The notes under the pieces: generated by a model
What the model was told of the DNA's origin: nothing
Database searches by the model: none
What the model saw: the letters and a program-made list of their open reading frames with translations, nothing else
Assembly (NCBI GenBank): GCA_002803225.1
Contig: NXFV01001551.1
Location: 1-31,639, forward strand
Source: Gamarada debralockiae
Taxonomy: Eukaryota > Ascomycota > Leotiomycetes > Helotiales > Hyphodiscaceae
Reading direction: 5' to 3'
DNA: 31,639 nt
Program-made: the position numbers and the translations under genes
Part shown: in pieces, positions 10,823-20,117 of the stretch
Layout of the letters: the number at the start of each line of letters is the position of its first letter
Numbering within the stretch: the stretch's first letter is position 1

Positions 10823-12271
10823 CATGCGTATCTATACCCGCCACGTGATTATCCAGAAGCTCTTGACCTGGAACGACGCTGTCAAATTACTAGTTGGATG
10901 CAAAGCTCTCGAATCTATCAAGTCCTTAAGCCCCGTCCCAAGGTTCCTCAAAATTTCTTCTAACAAGAGATACAGGTACGAATTCCGTGGCATGTCCAAG
11001 AAGGCTATTCTCGGAAATCCCCCCACCCCGGGCACTAACGAATGTCTTCAACACCCATTTCCCCTGGCAGTCCATCCGCCTCAATATCCACGAATATCGT
11101 TTCCAAGTCCCACAATATCGCTCTATCCCATCATCCAACACAATCTCTCTCCGAATCGTTTCCTCAGCCCATTCCTAGCGCGAGGCCGAAGTCTATCGTC
11201 TCATTACCTCATGCAAAAAGTTCGAAAGCCTCGAGATAAAGTCCTTGCGAAATGAAGGCGGCTTTAGTTTCTTTTCTTCCCCTGAACAGAAATTCCCTGC
11301 TGTGAAGAACTTGACATTGGGCAGATACCACTAGTCTCATTCCCCTGAGACGGTTTAGGCTATCTGGGAATTTTCCCATCTAGAGAACCTCCAGCTCTGG
11401 GGCGACTATGGTGGACTCTGTCCCTTACTCGCCGTCCCAGGTAGCCGCCTCCCTCACCTCAAGAAATTTGGTCTCTCAACATTCACTCGGATCGATGATT
11501 CTACCGTCGCGAGTTGGAACCTCGCCAAGCGGTCTCGGGAACTCATAGCCCAGCTTCCGCCCATGGAAGAGTTCAACGTCGTCTAAGACGCAGCGTTCTT
11601 ACTTCCGCAATCATAAAGCACGGCAAGACATTGCGAAAGTTGGAGTTCATCTATGCTACTCCCACGCCGAAGGCGATTGAGCGTATGGCTGTGAAAGGCT
11701 TGGAAGTTATACAAAAGCATCTACCAGAATTAGTGAGGCTGCAGTGTAATTTAGAAGCGCCAGAAGAACATGTAAAGCCCAATGCAACCCCAAATTAGGA
11801 TATGAAAATTGAAGCAAATAACAAATGCACATCTTCGACCCCCTCCCACCTTTCCGTAGCCTTCGCTCCCTACAAATGGCCGTCTCGATGGAGCAAGGAC
11901 AAGGATATATCGAGCGCGCAGTGGACGCTAATACAGAATATACGTGTGGCTGACAATCTGGAGTCATCGAGGGAGAGATCGGCGCTACGAATGACTGCAA
12001 TAAGGACCTCGCTATATTCTTCAGTTTTTATTGGGAGAAAGAGGGGACTTGCTTCCCTACGGACTGTTAGGCCCGTTTTGCTTAATACTACTTGTGGGAT
12101 GATTATTGGGAGGTCTTCCTTGAGGTTTGTGGGTGCCTTTCTCTTAGAGGCAAGGCTGCTTGGTATGAGATGTGGTGTTCACAGACGAGGCACTTGCAGC
12201 GGCTGAATGGTGGCAAGAATATTTTAAGCCGCATTGCTTTCTGGGTAACGAGAAACGAAAAGTGGAAATAG
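10823..12271 (+). pseudogene. Decayed F-box/LRR-like paralogue
   Basis: The sequence follows the domain order of the intact gene at 7968-9684 but is broken. 10823-10930 encodes a segment (RIYTRHVIIQKLLTWNDAV) that matches the intact gene's RAHARRIVIHQSLNWDEV. A second frame from 10987 has the IPSSNTISLRI unit, then an in-frame TAG at 11176. It continues in that frame through LRR-like units (LENLQLWGDY) with TAG at 11332 and 11356 and TAA at 11584. The frame then changes (KHGKTLRKLEF to 11798) and changes again from about 11830 (PPFRSLRSLQ), with stops at 11951, 12068 and 12083 before a final TAG at 12269. Some junctions could be introns, but at least six in-frame stops cannot all be removed by GT-AG pairs I can see. 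The N-terminal F-box is not found. Confidence 0.7.
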
Positions 12272-12412
12272 AGTCATTCAAAACATGACCTACACCAGGG
12301 TGAAAGAATGGGAGAGGCCATGACAGGCTGCCTTCGCTATATTAACGGTTTATTGGAAGTTATACATAATTTTGGCTCCATTGGAATGACGTCGTCCGCC
12401 TCAGTCGAGCCA

Positions 12413-14395
12413 TTATACTGGAATAGATCCATTGCACTTCCCAAGCACGGAGCTGGCTCCAACACCGACCAATCCATCGAAATATGTAAGAACAGTCTCA
12501 AGGGGTACCATATCCATCACTCCAAGACTTGGGTTGGAGCTTCGAAGAACCTGACCCTTCCACAAAACGCGGATATAGTAGCCACTGGCGCTAGTACCTG
12601 ATGTGGGAGTTGCGGTCGGCACTGAAGAGGTAGACGTAGGTGTAACGAGGCAAGAGCACGCCGAAGAAACTCGTGAGGCGACACCGCCGCAGTTCGAGAC
12701 AAAGGTTGGCAGTGATGCTGAAGCAGATGAGGCAGTGTATGAAGGGCAAAAGCTCGAGACTGCCGAGGATTCTTGAATGAACTGCCTCAGGCAGTTGTCG
12801 TGATTGCAGTTCGGGGCAATGGCTGATGGCGTTGCAGTGACCATGGTAGTCGGCGTTGTCGGAGTGGACGTGTCTTTCTTGTAAAGCTCGAACACAACCT
12901 CAGATCCCATTCCCGGCCAGACCATAACGTCTAATTGGAGGATTGAAAGAAGTCTCGAGATAGATCCGTCATGAGCAACATTATGCCGGTAGATCACACT
13001 GCTGTTACCGCTAATGAAATCCCGGATATGAGTCGTGAGTTCTCCAATCCAAACACCGTAACTCGTGGCACTGGCAGCCAAACTTCTCGGGTCGTCACGA
13101 TATATGTATGAGTATTCGTAGTTGCCCAGTCGATAGACTTCGTCGGCCTCAGTTTGTGTGACACAGGTTGTGGAGTTTATGCCATTGACGAGTTTGCATG
13201 GGAGGGGTTTGGCATGGCATTGACGAGCGGACAGGTTGTCGTAGTAGTGGTCGAAACTTGCATGGAAGCCCGAGTCTGTTGGCGAGACTCCGGAAATGTC
13301 GTCGAGGGTTGCATAGATCGGAGCGGCCTGTGTCAGATGATTCGTCCAATTTGCGCCGGATTTGATAGCGTTGAAAAGGTTGGATGAGACGGGACACGTG
13401 TAGGTTGGCTCTAAAGAATCAATTCCACTGGCCTGAGTTTGAAGTTAGCTTTGGGCTTCTAGAGCAGATGACTGCCAGCTCTACCTCAATGAGCAATGGG
13501 TAATCTGCCTCCGTGCCAAACATCCCATTGATAACCATTCCTGCCACTTCGCTCGTGATAACGTTCTGGGTAACTCTGAACGTAACCTTCTCATTCGTGT
13601 CGTCTGGCAGGAATCCCAACAGGTCGTGGTATACCCCATACAAGTCCTTCCCATGTTGCCAGGAATCATCCAAGCCCTCCGCTGTAATCTGGGGGAATTG
13701 GCATGTTCCCAAAAACCCGGAGGGGATGAAAGGGTTCGTTGGTGAGATATATCCAGCCCAATACGCGTGTGCAGATTTCTTCCCAGTTTTCGGTTGTCCA
13801 TAATAAAACAGTCCCTCATCGTCACAGTTCCAACCGTAAGATTCGACGGGAAAGGAGTTCGACGCCTTCACAAAATCTCGGAGTCAGCATTGCTGGAAAA
13901 GGGATGAGAAAGAGTTCTGAGACATGTGTCTACTCTGAATGCCACCCCTTTAGAGTAGAAGTCGAGAGTCAAGCTCAAGAAATTGGACAGAATAGGAAAT
14001 GGGTCACTCAGGGAATTACTCACGTAGACAGTTCGTTTGTGATGCCTGTGAATCTGCGGACTTCAATTAATACTTTTGTTATTTCAAATTGAATCAAATT
14101 GACTCACTACTTCGACATATTGCAGCTTGTATTCGGAGGATGCCTTCTTGTACTCAGTTGCACGTACGTGTGGCATATTACACCAATTGTAAATGCCATA
14201 CTCGTCCGCGGGAGTGATGGAGTTGTTGTAGATGAAGCCGTAGATGCCAGTTCCGCTAATGACCTGCGACAAGTCATTGATCGATGTGGCATTCGGCGCA
14301 TGCCAGCTGAGGTCGACTGCGGAAGCTGCCTTGCCATGGCGTGCAAGAGAAGCCGCGACGAGAGCAATAAAGCTCTGCCTGGGATTTGATCGCAT
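12413..14395 (-). CDS. Histidine phosphatase superfamily (branch 2) protein with inserted Cys-rich domain
   Basis: It resembles the clade that includes 2-phosphoxylose phosphatase and acid-phosphatase-like proteins, secretory-pathway enzymes that remove phosphate through a phosphohistidine. Exons are 14395-14108, 14053-14024 (10 codons), 13865-13485 and 13432-12413. Introns are 54, 158 and 52 bases; intron 2 ends with the rarer AAG after a CTGAC branch site. Frames close to 572 residues. The catalytic His lies in RHHKRTV (exon 2), where the family's RHxxRxP proline is Val. The acid is in VAHDG (about residues 370-375). Other family blocks are CNMPHVRA, NCDDEGLFYYGQP, FDHYYDNLSARQC, VMVWPGMGSE and LRSSNPSLG. 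Between LYKK and YYIRVLW is a 98-residue insert (12874-12581) flanked by Thr/Ser/Pro linkers. The start at 14395 gives a signal-like N-terminus; an in-frame ATG at 14509 would add a hydrophobic membrane anchor. Confidence 0.85.
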
Positions 14396-14823
14396 TGTGT
14401 AAACCTCCTGGCTAATGATACGGTAGAGAATGGCGATTCCAAGAATGGGGATGAGCCTGGTTATCCAAGAAACGCCAACGACTGGCAATTGGGTTCGTGG
14501 GTTTCCCATCCATATTAATATTCCGGAAGCTCTCTCGAGCTTCGCGCGTAGATGACCACGTTTTGGGAAGGAGCTTCGATGTTCGATAGGGTGGGAATTT
14601 GCCAAGAAACTTCAATGCAGACTTATATCCATCATATGGGGATTACTTATTTGGAAGGACGGGGGCTGGTGAAGTTGAAATTAGCCCCGCGTTCCACGTG
14701 CTGGAACATGCTGGCGAGAATGGATCGCTTCAAGCGGCAGCAGGGTTGTACGCCACAACAAGTTCATCGTCATCAATTTTTCGTGAAAAGTCATGCCAGC
14801 AAGGTCTGCAAGGCACAGTTCGA
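14396..14823. other. Upstream region of the histidine phosphatase gene
   Basis: About 430 bases between the phosphatase start and the ankyrin pseudogene. The minus frame stays open to 14605 and would encode an alternative longer N-terminus from the ATG at 14509. A CACGTG box lies at 14695-14700, about 300 bases upstream of the start at 14395. No separate gene is supported. Confidence 0.45.
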
Positions 14824-15640
14824 TCAGGCACACTTCCAAAGTAGAGGTTCCTCCGTCCCTGGCCAGCGCAAGCAACGCCCCCATTTCGCAGTCCCATGGA
14901 CGTTAGCACCCTTCTGAAGCCGCAATTGAGCCAGCTCAGTTTTGCCGCGTACCTCGCGAGATTTCCTGATTGTAATGTGCAGGGCGGTCCTGTGTGTTAG
15001 GTGAGAAGCATCAATGTCTGCTCTCTTGTTAATAAGAAGTCCAGCGATATCTTTCCTTTGGGTTTCAATTGCCACCAGAAGGGCAGTCATCTCTTTGAAA
15101 GTTTCATTCACATCGGCCCCATTGTTGAGCAGAAGATCAATGATATTTGTTCGGCCACTTAGAATTGCTTCATGCAGTACAGAGAAGCGTGTCTCTTGAG
15201 GTGATTCAATTGCCGCATTATAGGACAGTAAAAGCCGAACAGTTTCGACTTTAACCATTGCAAGCTGCAACGAGTGCGGTAACCAAAAAGCCGCCCGAGA
15301 AGTTAGGGTCCGCATTACTGTTCAGTAGCATCTCAACGACAGAGACAAAGCCTTTCGAAGAAGTAGCATACAACGCGTGCCTTTGTCATTGACGTGGTTG
15401 ACAATGGCTTTGTTGGGTACCAAGACTGATGCCAGAGTATAACGGCTATGTAAACAAGCGTAGTACAGTGGTTGTACGCCGTACTTGTCGTCTTTCATTT
15501 ATATTTACCCCTTTCTTCACGAGTTCGATTAGGATATCCCATGCGGCCAGCTGCAGATGCGTTGTGAATTGTTGGCGTCCGCTGGGGAATGGGTCGCCTC
15601 GCTTCGCGCGTAAGCCAACGAACACCTCGAAGCGGGGTTG
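14824..15640 (-). pseudogene. Ankyrin-repeat pseudogene
   Basis: Successive ankyrin units can be read on the minus strand, but only by changing frame. A first segment (LIELVKKGVNINE, near 15510-15560) shifts at about 15500 into DDKYGVQPLYYACLHSRY. That shifts again near 15385 into HALYATSSKGFVSVVEMLL and NSNADPN, which meets TAA at about 15258. The frame then changes to VETVRLLLSYNAAI and runs to 14824 through recognisable repeats (FSVLHEAILSGRTNIIDLLL, TALLVAIETQRKDIAGLLI, TALHITIRKS). Each break falls within a repeat rather than at a splice-like site, so decay explains it better than introns. The final ~25 codons carry no ankyrin pattern. No upstream domain was found, so it may be a fragment of a larger gene. 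Confidence 0.7.
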
Positions 15641-15863
15641 CGGGTAAGATTGTGGCAGCGTCCTGTCATATCTTTTTCGTTAACTTTAGACGGTGGTACG
15701 CGAGTGCCAAGTTTTGGGACCTAGGGGGCCGAAATAGGAACACTCCAAAAGCAGGCATTATGCCTTTATTCTATTTAGACGCCATGATCCCATCTACAAG
15801 GACGTGTATTGGATCTGCGCACTGCTACCTTATGGCTCTGCCCCTTGCAAATTCACTCCCAAG

Positions 15864-17285
15864 CTACGGCGCCTCCACGTACTTCCCAAAGCTCTCGACG
15901 CCCTTCAACACCTCCACCTCCTCCGGCATGACGCACACTATCAACTCCGCTCCTCCATGCGGCAGTTTAGGCATGACACAGTTGGAGGCCTCCCCGGGGT
16001 ACCTATACCTGACCAACGGCCCAAACGCCTTCCCCCAGTCTTCACTATACAGCAAACCGCTCGTCCAGTCCGTGCCCATTGCCACTCCGGTCGTGGACGC
16101 CGTGCTCATGAATTTCCAATCAATCCACCTTTCTTTCGTCATGGTTATATAGCTAGATACGAGGGCGGTGTTCACGGATGTGATGGCGCGGCGGACGGCG
16201 CTTGCAACGTGCTGCAGGCCGGAGGGCGAGAAAAGTGTACCGAAGTCTAGCGCGGCGGTGAGCTGATAGAAGGCATTGCCGACATACGACAGCGGCAGGT
16301 TGAGGTGACGGCGCGCGTCGAAGGGCATGAAGATGCTCCCAATGGTAGAGGCTGGAAGGTCCTGTGCTAAGGCAGAGCGTCGGCTGCGGATAAGAAGCAC
16401 ACTGCGCCACATGAGGGCGCTTAGCGCATCGTGCGTGGAAATCTGTGCTCCGCCCGGCAGCGTTGCATCTGCCTTGAGCTGCGCCAGGCCGGCTGCAGAG
16501 ATGCGAAGGAGCACTGGGATTTCTGGCGATGTAGCCTCGAAGGGATGGGTCGCCGGTTGTTCTAGCGGCAGTGCATTCGCTGGAGGAGACGTCTTCCACC
16601 TGTATGCTGGGTGGTGTTCTATGTTGAACGCTATTTCGCTCGTAATGTTGCGCATAACACTCCGGTCATGACCCATACCCGCCATTGAGCGTACCTCATT
16701 CGCCACACTTTCACTTGAATGCTCCTGTGCGATTCGCGTCTCCTCGCTCAGTACACGCATCAGCTCACTCGTTCCGATGCCATCGGCCACACAGTGTGAC
16801 ATAACAAACGTGAGGATTGTACCGCCATCGATGGCGCTGAACTGCATCTTACATGCAGCGAACGGGCGATCATTGCCGAGATCCTGAGGTATAGGCATAA
16901 GCAGGTCATAAGGAAGGTGAAGAGGTGGAAACTGGGCCGCCTACAGCTCCTCGAAAGAGGCCATTGCTGTTCGCAGGTCTCTCACGATGAGCTCAATGCC
17001 CGGTCAGGCACGATAGTGCGCCAGTCTTTGTTGGTCATCGCCGGCTACATCGAGTGCCAGGGGAGCAATAATGCCGCCTAGTATTGGACAACGCAAGACG
17101 AGAGCTTGCAAGCCAGTCTTGAAGGCGGCGAGTTGTGCGTCCCGTTGTGCAGAGGAAGCGCAGCGGAAGATAAGGAGGCGACGGCTGTAGTGGACCGGGT
17201 GGCGGGCGTCGAGGGCAGAAAGGTCGATGTGGAAAGATGGGCCTGGGATGAGGACAGTGTCGTCGAAGAAGGATGAGTCGGCCAT
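15864..17285 (-). pseudogene. BAHD-type acyltransferase (trichothecene 3-O-acetyltransferase-like) with two nonsense codons
   Basis: The family (PF02458, fungal branch) moves acyl groups from acyl-CoA to alcohols, often in secondary metabolism. A single uninterrupted frame of 473 codon positions runs from the ATG at 17285 to the stop at 15864, which is the normal family length. It is interrupted only by TGA at 17006-17004 and TAG at 16943-16941. The sequence between and around the stops keeps family-like residues (GIELIVRDLRTAMASFEEL, then AAQFPP), so no frame is lost. The catalytic HxxxD is intact (HCVADG, His164/Asp168). The C-terminal DFGWG block appears altered (EDWGKAFG). A GT...TAG pair of 71 bases (17011-16941) would excise both stops but breaks the frame, so I reject an intron. 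The damage looks recent: no indels are seen. A CACGTGAT box lies at 17342, about 57 bases upstream of the start codon. Confidence 0.85.
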
Positions 17286-17647
17286 GGCAATGAAGTGAGG
17301 TATCGAGCATGGTGTATACAACACTCAAAGAGTCGTAATTCACGTGATCAGGAAGACGACATCCCATAGAATACGAGTATTGTGGCACAGCCCACTACGC
17401 GACACCGACAGAAGGCACACGACGTTATATTTGCCTTCCGTTTTTTACTATGCCTGTTATCAATCTCGTAAGTGTTTTCTCGGATTCTACATCCACGGCA
17501 TCGGACGAAAACGTCGCGTCAGTGAGTCGCAAGATGAACATCTCACAGATTCGTTTCACTGCGAACATTGCTCCTAGTCCTAGAGGACTGAGGACATGGT
17601 CAAGTTAAAAGAATACTTCTTAACAGAGCTTGCGATAAGGAAATTTT
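17286..17647. other. Upstream flank of the acyltransferase pseudogene
   Basis: About 360 bases with no gene. The CACGTG box at 17342-17347 lies near the expected promoter position. An open frame at 17344-17577 (plus) has no recognisable content. Confidence 0.4.
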
Positions 17648-18535
17648 TTAAGGTGTCTGTCTAGACAAGAAAATAGTATCTGCAGCGGAATTGAGAAAGA
17701 GATATAGAATTTTCCCATTCCCGGCTTTCCATGGCACCACAAGATGGATGAATCTGGACTTGCGAACCCTTCCTGAAACTCCCCCCTTTGAGTGTGTCAC
17801 TCGGCAGTTCCAGGATGCGTTCTCGATGATCCTGTCTTGAAGTTCTTCAGAGTAGATACCCGAGACCCATTCGAGAAACTGTCTGAGTCCTTGGACGGCG
17901 TTTCGGTCCGTCACAGCCTTGAGCCAGATTTTCCAGTTTTGGAGAGTCTCCTTTGGTTGTCCAACCCACCCGCTTGAGCGGCAAGATGAATGTTGTGAAA
18001 ATTCCTGTTCACTCGTGTTTCAATTCCGCCGAAAGGGTCTTCGAATGGCTTCCATTGAACTTGGATTAAAACCCTATGGAAGTCCATTCTATGAAAATTT
18101 GGTCAGTACATGTAAGACATTCTTTCCCGTTTCCTTGTGATATCATTTGACGAATGAATGCAACGTTGAAGGAAACGGAGAATTTCCTGAGAGCTCAAGA
18201 GATGGAACCTCTCATTCAAATCCTTACCTCTCTTTGATCCCAACTATCTAGAGAGGGCAACAATTGCTGAAGTCGGACTTACTCCGTGATGATCAACACC
18301 CACAAAAACGGCTCCTATCACGATCGATGATGTGTCTGGTTTACTTTGTACCAATCGCAACACCTTGCATGAACTGGTCGAGGATTCTGAGAAATCTGTC
18401 CACAAGCTCAATACGTTTACGAAAGAAAGACTTTTTGTTGTGATGTTCATCGAAAGGTTTCACTTTCTGCAGGATTTTTGTGGGAGTTCTGTAAAATGCA
18501 TTGCGAAAGGCATTTTTTTTCTCTGAGAGCTTTTC
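17648..18535 (-). pseudogene. Degenerate fungal STAND/NLR N-terminal-like remnant
   Basis: Pieces in different minus-strand frames recall the helical N-terminal region that precedes the NTPase in many fungal STAND proteins (the DUF7708 type). One piece near 18345-18500 reads RKRIELVDRFLRILDQFMQG and ends at TAA 18343. An overlapping frame continues with LVQSKPDTSSIVIGAVFVGV. A later piece near 18030-18060 reads QWKPFEDPFGGIETRV. The last, 17914-17648, reads GLRQFLEWVSGIYSEELQ and ends at a stop. The order and spacing suit one ancestral gene read 5' to 3' on the minus strand, broken by several indels and stops. The assignment rests on remembered family patterns and is weak; it may simply be an unknown decayed gene. 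No P-loop remains in this interval. Confidence 0.35.
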
Positions 18536-18748
18536 AAGATGGCGCGGGAAAGCTCACTCGAAGGCATCATTACTCCTGTCTCTGCAGAGAATTATAACAT
18601 TTAGCTGTAGTCCAAAGATGAATCCAGCATGATTGAGTGCAAGGCCACCAGCTCATAGATTATAAGTTGTATCGTGTGTCTTCAAACCTAATTTCATTAC
18701 AGCTGCATTATTACAAGACCGCCACTCCATTCTGTGAATGATACAAAA

Positions 18749-19501
18749 CTACTCTTCAACCAGTATGAGGGGAACAAGTAGTACCTCATACTTCAAGGTA
18801 ACAGCTTTCGCAGCCGCCCACCAGAAGATGTTTAAACGGCCTTTACTCGTATTGCTCTCATCAAAGTGAGTGTATGGCTCGTCTAGGACCTCCTTTCCCA
18901 AGAATTGACAGAGCTGGCCCCAACCGTCCGTGGCTGTAGACTCCAGAAGGGTTTCGGGAGGAACTCGGATGTGCTCATTATGATTTGGAAAGTACCCCTT
19001 CAACTCGTCACTCTTGTTCCATAAACTCCATATCGTATTCAGATATTTCCAGTGCGGTCACCATCTATCCTGAATTCGGTGTTAGGAGATCTCGGAGATT
19101 ATTGGGAAGGTAGGTTATCTGGTATAGTGGTGCGACGAAGGACATCGAAGTCATACTCATGATAAGTTAGAATGTGTCTCGCATGGACTTGACCCAAGAC
19201 TCTGGCGAGTGTGTTGTCAGGATCACTTTCGCGTCCGGATAAGCCTCAAGAAGCTCTCTTGAAGAAGCAACATGGCATCTGTGACTGCTTAGCATCTGAT
19301 CGCACACCATACATTTGACATCATCATACAACCGGCACGAAGGCTACACACTGAGTAGTTGCCAAGCAATTTATCAAATTTAACCTTCCCATAAGAATTC
19401 CCCACGTTCTCGAATTTGGCTCTGAATGCCTCGTTCCACAATTTCAGAACCAGCGGGGTCTGGGCAATTGCTTCAACAGTATGATAGCATTTACAACTCA
19501 A
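18749..19501 (-). pseudogene. Sulfotransferase-like (P-loop NTPase fold, PF17784-type) pseudogene fragment
   Basis: Three consecutive segments match the order of this fungal family. The first, 19501-about 19350, has CYHTVEAI, LWNEAFRAKF and FDKLLGNYS. The second, in another frame from 19256, has ELLEAYPDAKVILTTHSPES and WVKSMRDTF, then TAA at 19169-19167. The third, again in another frame (19003-18749), has NHNEHIRVPPETLLE, DGWGQLCQFLGKEV and a hydrophobic C-terminal tail. The N-terminal P-loop expected upstream of CYHT is missing: 19501-19650 gives no match. At least two frame changes and several stops mean that no functional product is likely. The family is named for a sulfotransferase fold, and its biochemical role in fungi is poorly defined. 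Confidence 0.65.
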
Positions 19502-20117
19502 CGTGTTCAGAGTTGTATAAATTGCTGAGAAATTCAGTATTTATGAAGTGCGAATTTGAGGAGAGTGCCCCAATCCATCCTCATCTCTATATCCGCCACC
19601 GTAAGTTCCGCCTGGCCTTCCGGAACGTCCGTAAGGATCTATCCAGTCTATTGTTGTAATATCTTTTCAATGCTTGAGTTATGTACTTTGAGTCCGTTAG
19701 TTGTGTCTATGAAACTCTTGAAGTAATTTGTTGTAATTGTGCGGATTATTTGATATTGTGAAAGATCAATTAAAGGAGGAAGGTGACCTTTTTATAGGAC
19801 GGTAGGACGTGAGGAGAGGTCTCGAAGGACTGAATCATGAAGTCTTTGGGGTTGATTAAAAGAAAGTCATGAATCGCAACTTGACTACGAACTAGGGGAG
19901 TCTTCCGAAATAGGAATCAAACCACAATCCAGACCCTAATTTTGCCGGCAGCATGCACTCGCTGAAAAAGAGAACACACCAACTGGAGAACCAAGAAAAG
20001 TCAGTTCTTCTCCTATCGATGTGCTTCATATCCGAAAAATTTCGACGGATCTGGCAAGGGCCTTAGTACATTTCCTAGAACTTGATCTGACTGTATTTAC
20101 ATCCCAATCCCCGTCAT
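19502..20117. other. AT-rich intergenic, no supported gene
   Basis: About 616 bases 3' of the phytase-like gene and upstream of the sulfotransferase-like remnant. I find no open frame with a domain, no RNA gene and no clear repeat. The lost P-loop of the neighbouring pseudogene is not recognisable here. Confidence 0.5.

Noticed and set aside
10713..11255. 180-codon plus-strand open frame as a gene
   Set aside because: Only its first part carries family-like sequence; after about 10930 the homologous frame is elsewhere and has stops, so it is part of the pseudogene.
16941..17011. A 71-base GT...TAG intron that would remove both stops of the acyltransferase
   Set aside because: Its length breaks the frame and it would delete residues that match the family (GIELIVRDLR). 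The donor GTGCCT is also poor.
10823..19501. RIP (C-to-T at CpA) as proven cause of the premature stops
   Set aside because: TAG or TAA made by one transition from a sense codon is always a CpA-type change, so the stop codons alone carry no evidence. Frame-wide comparison with intact copies is needed.
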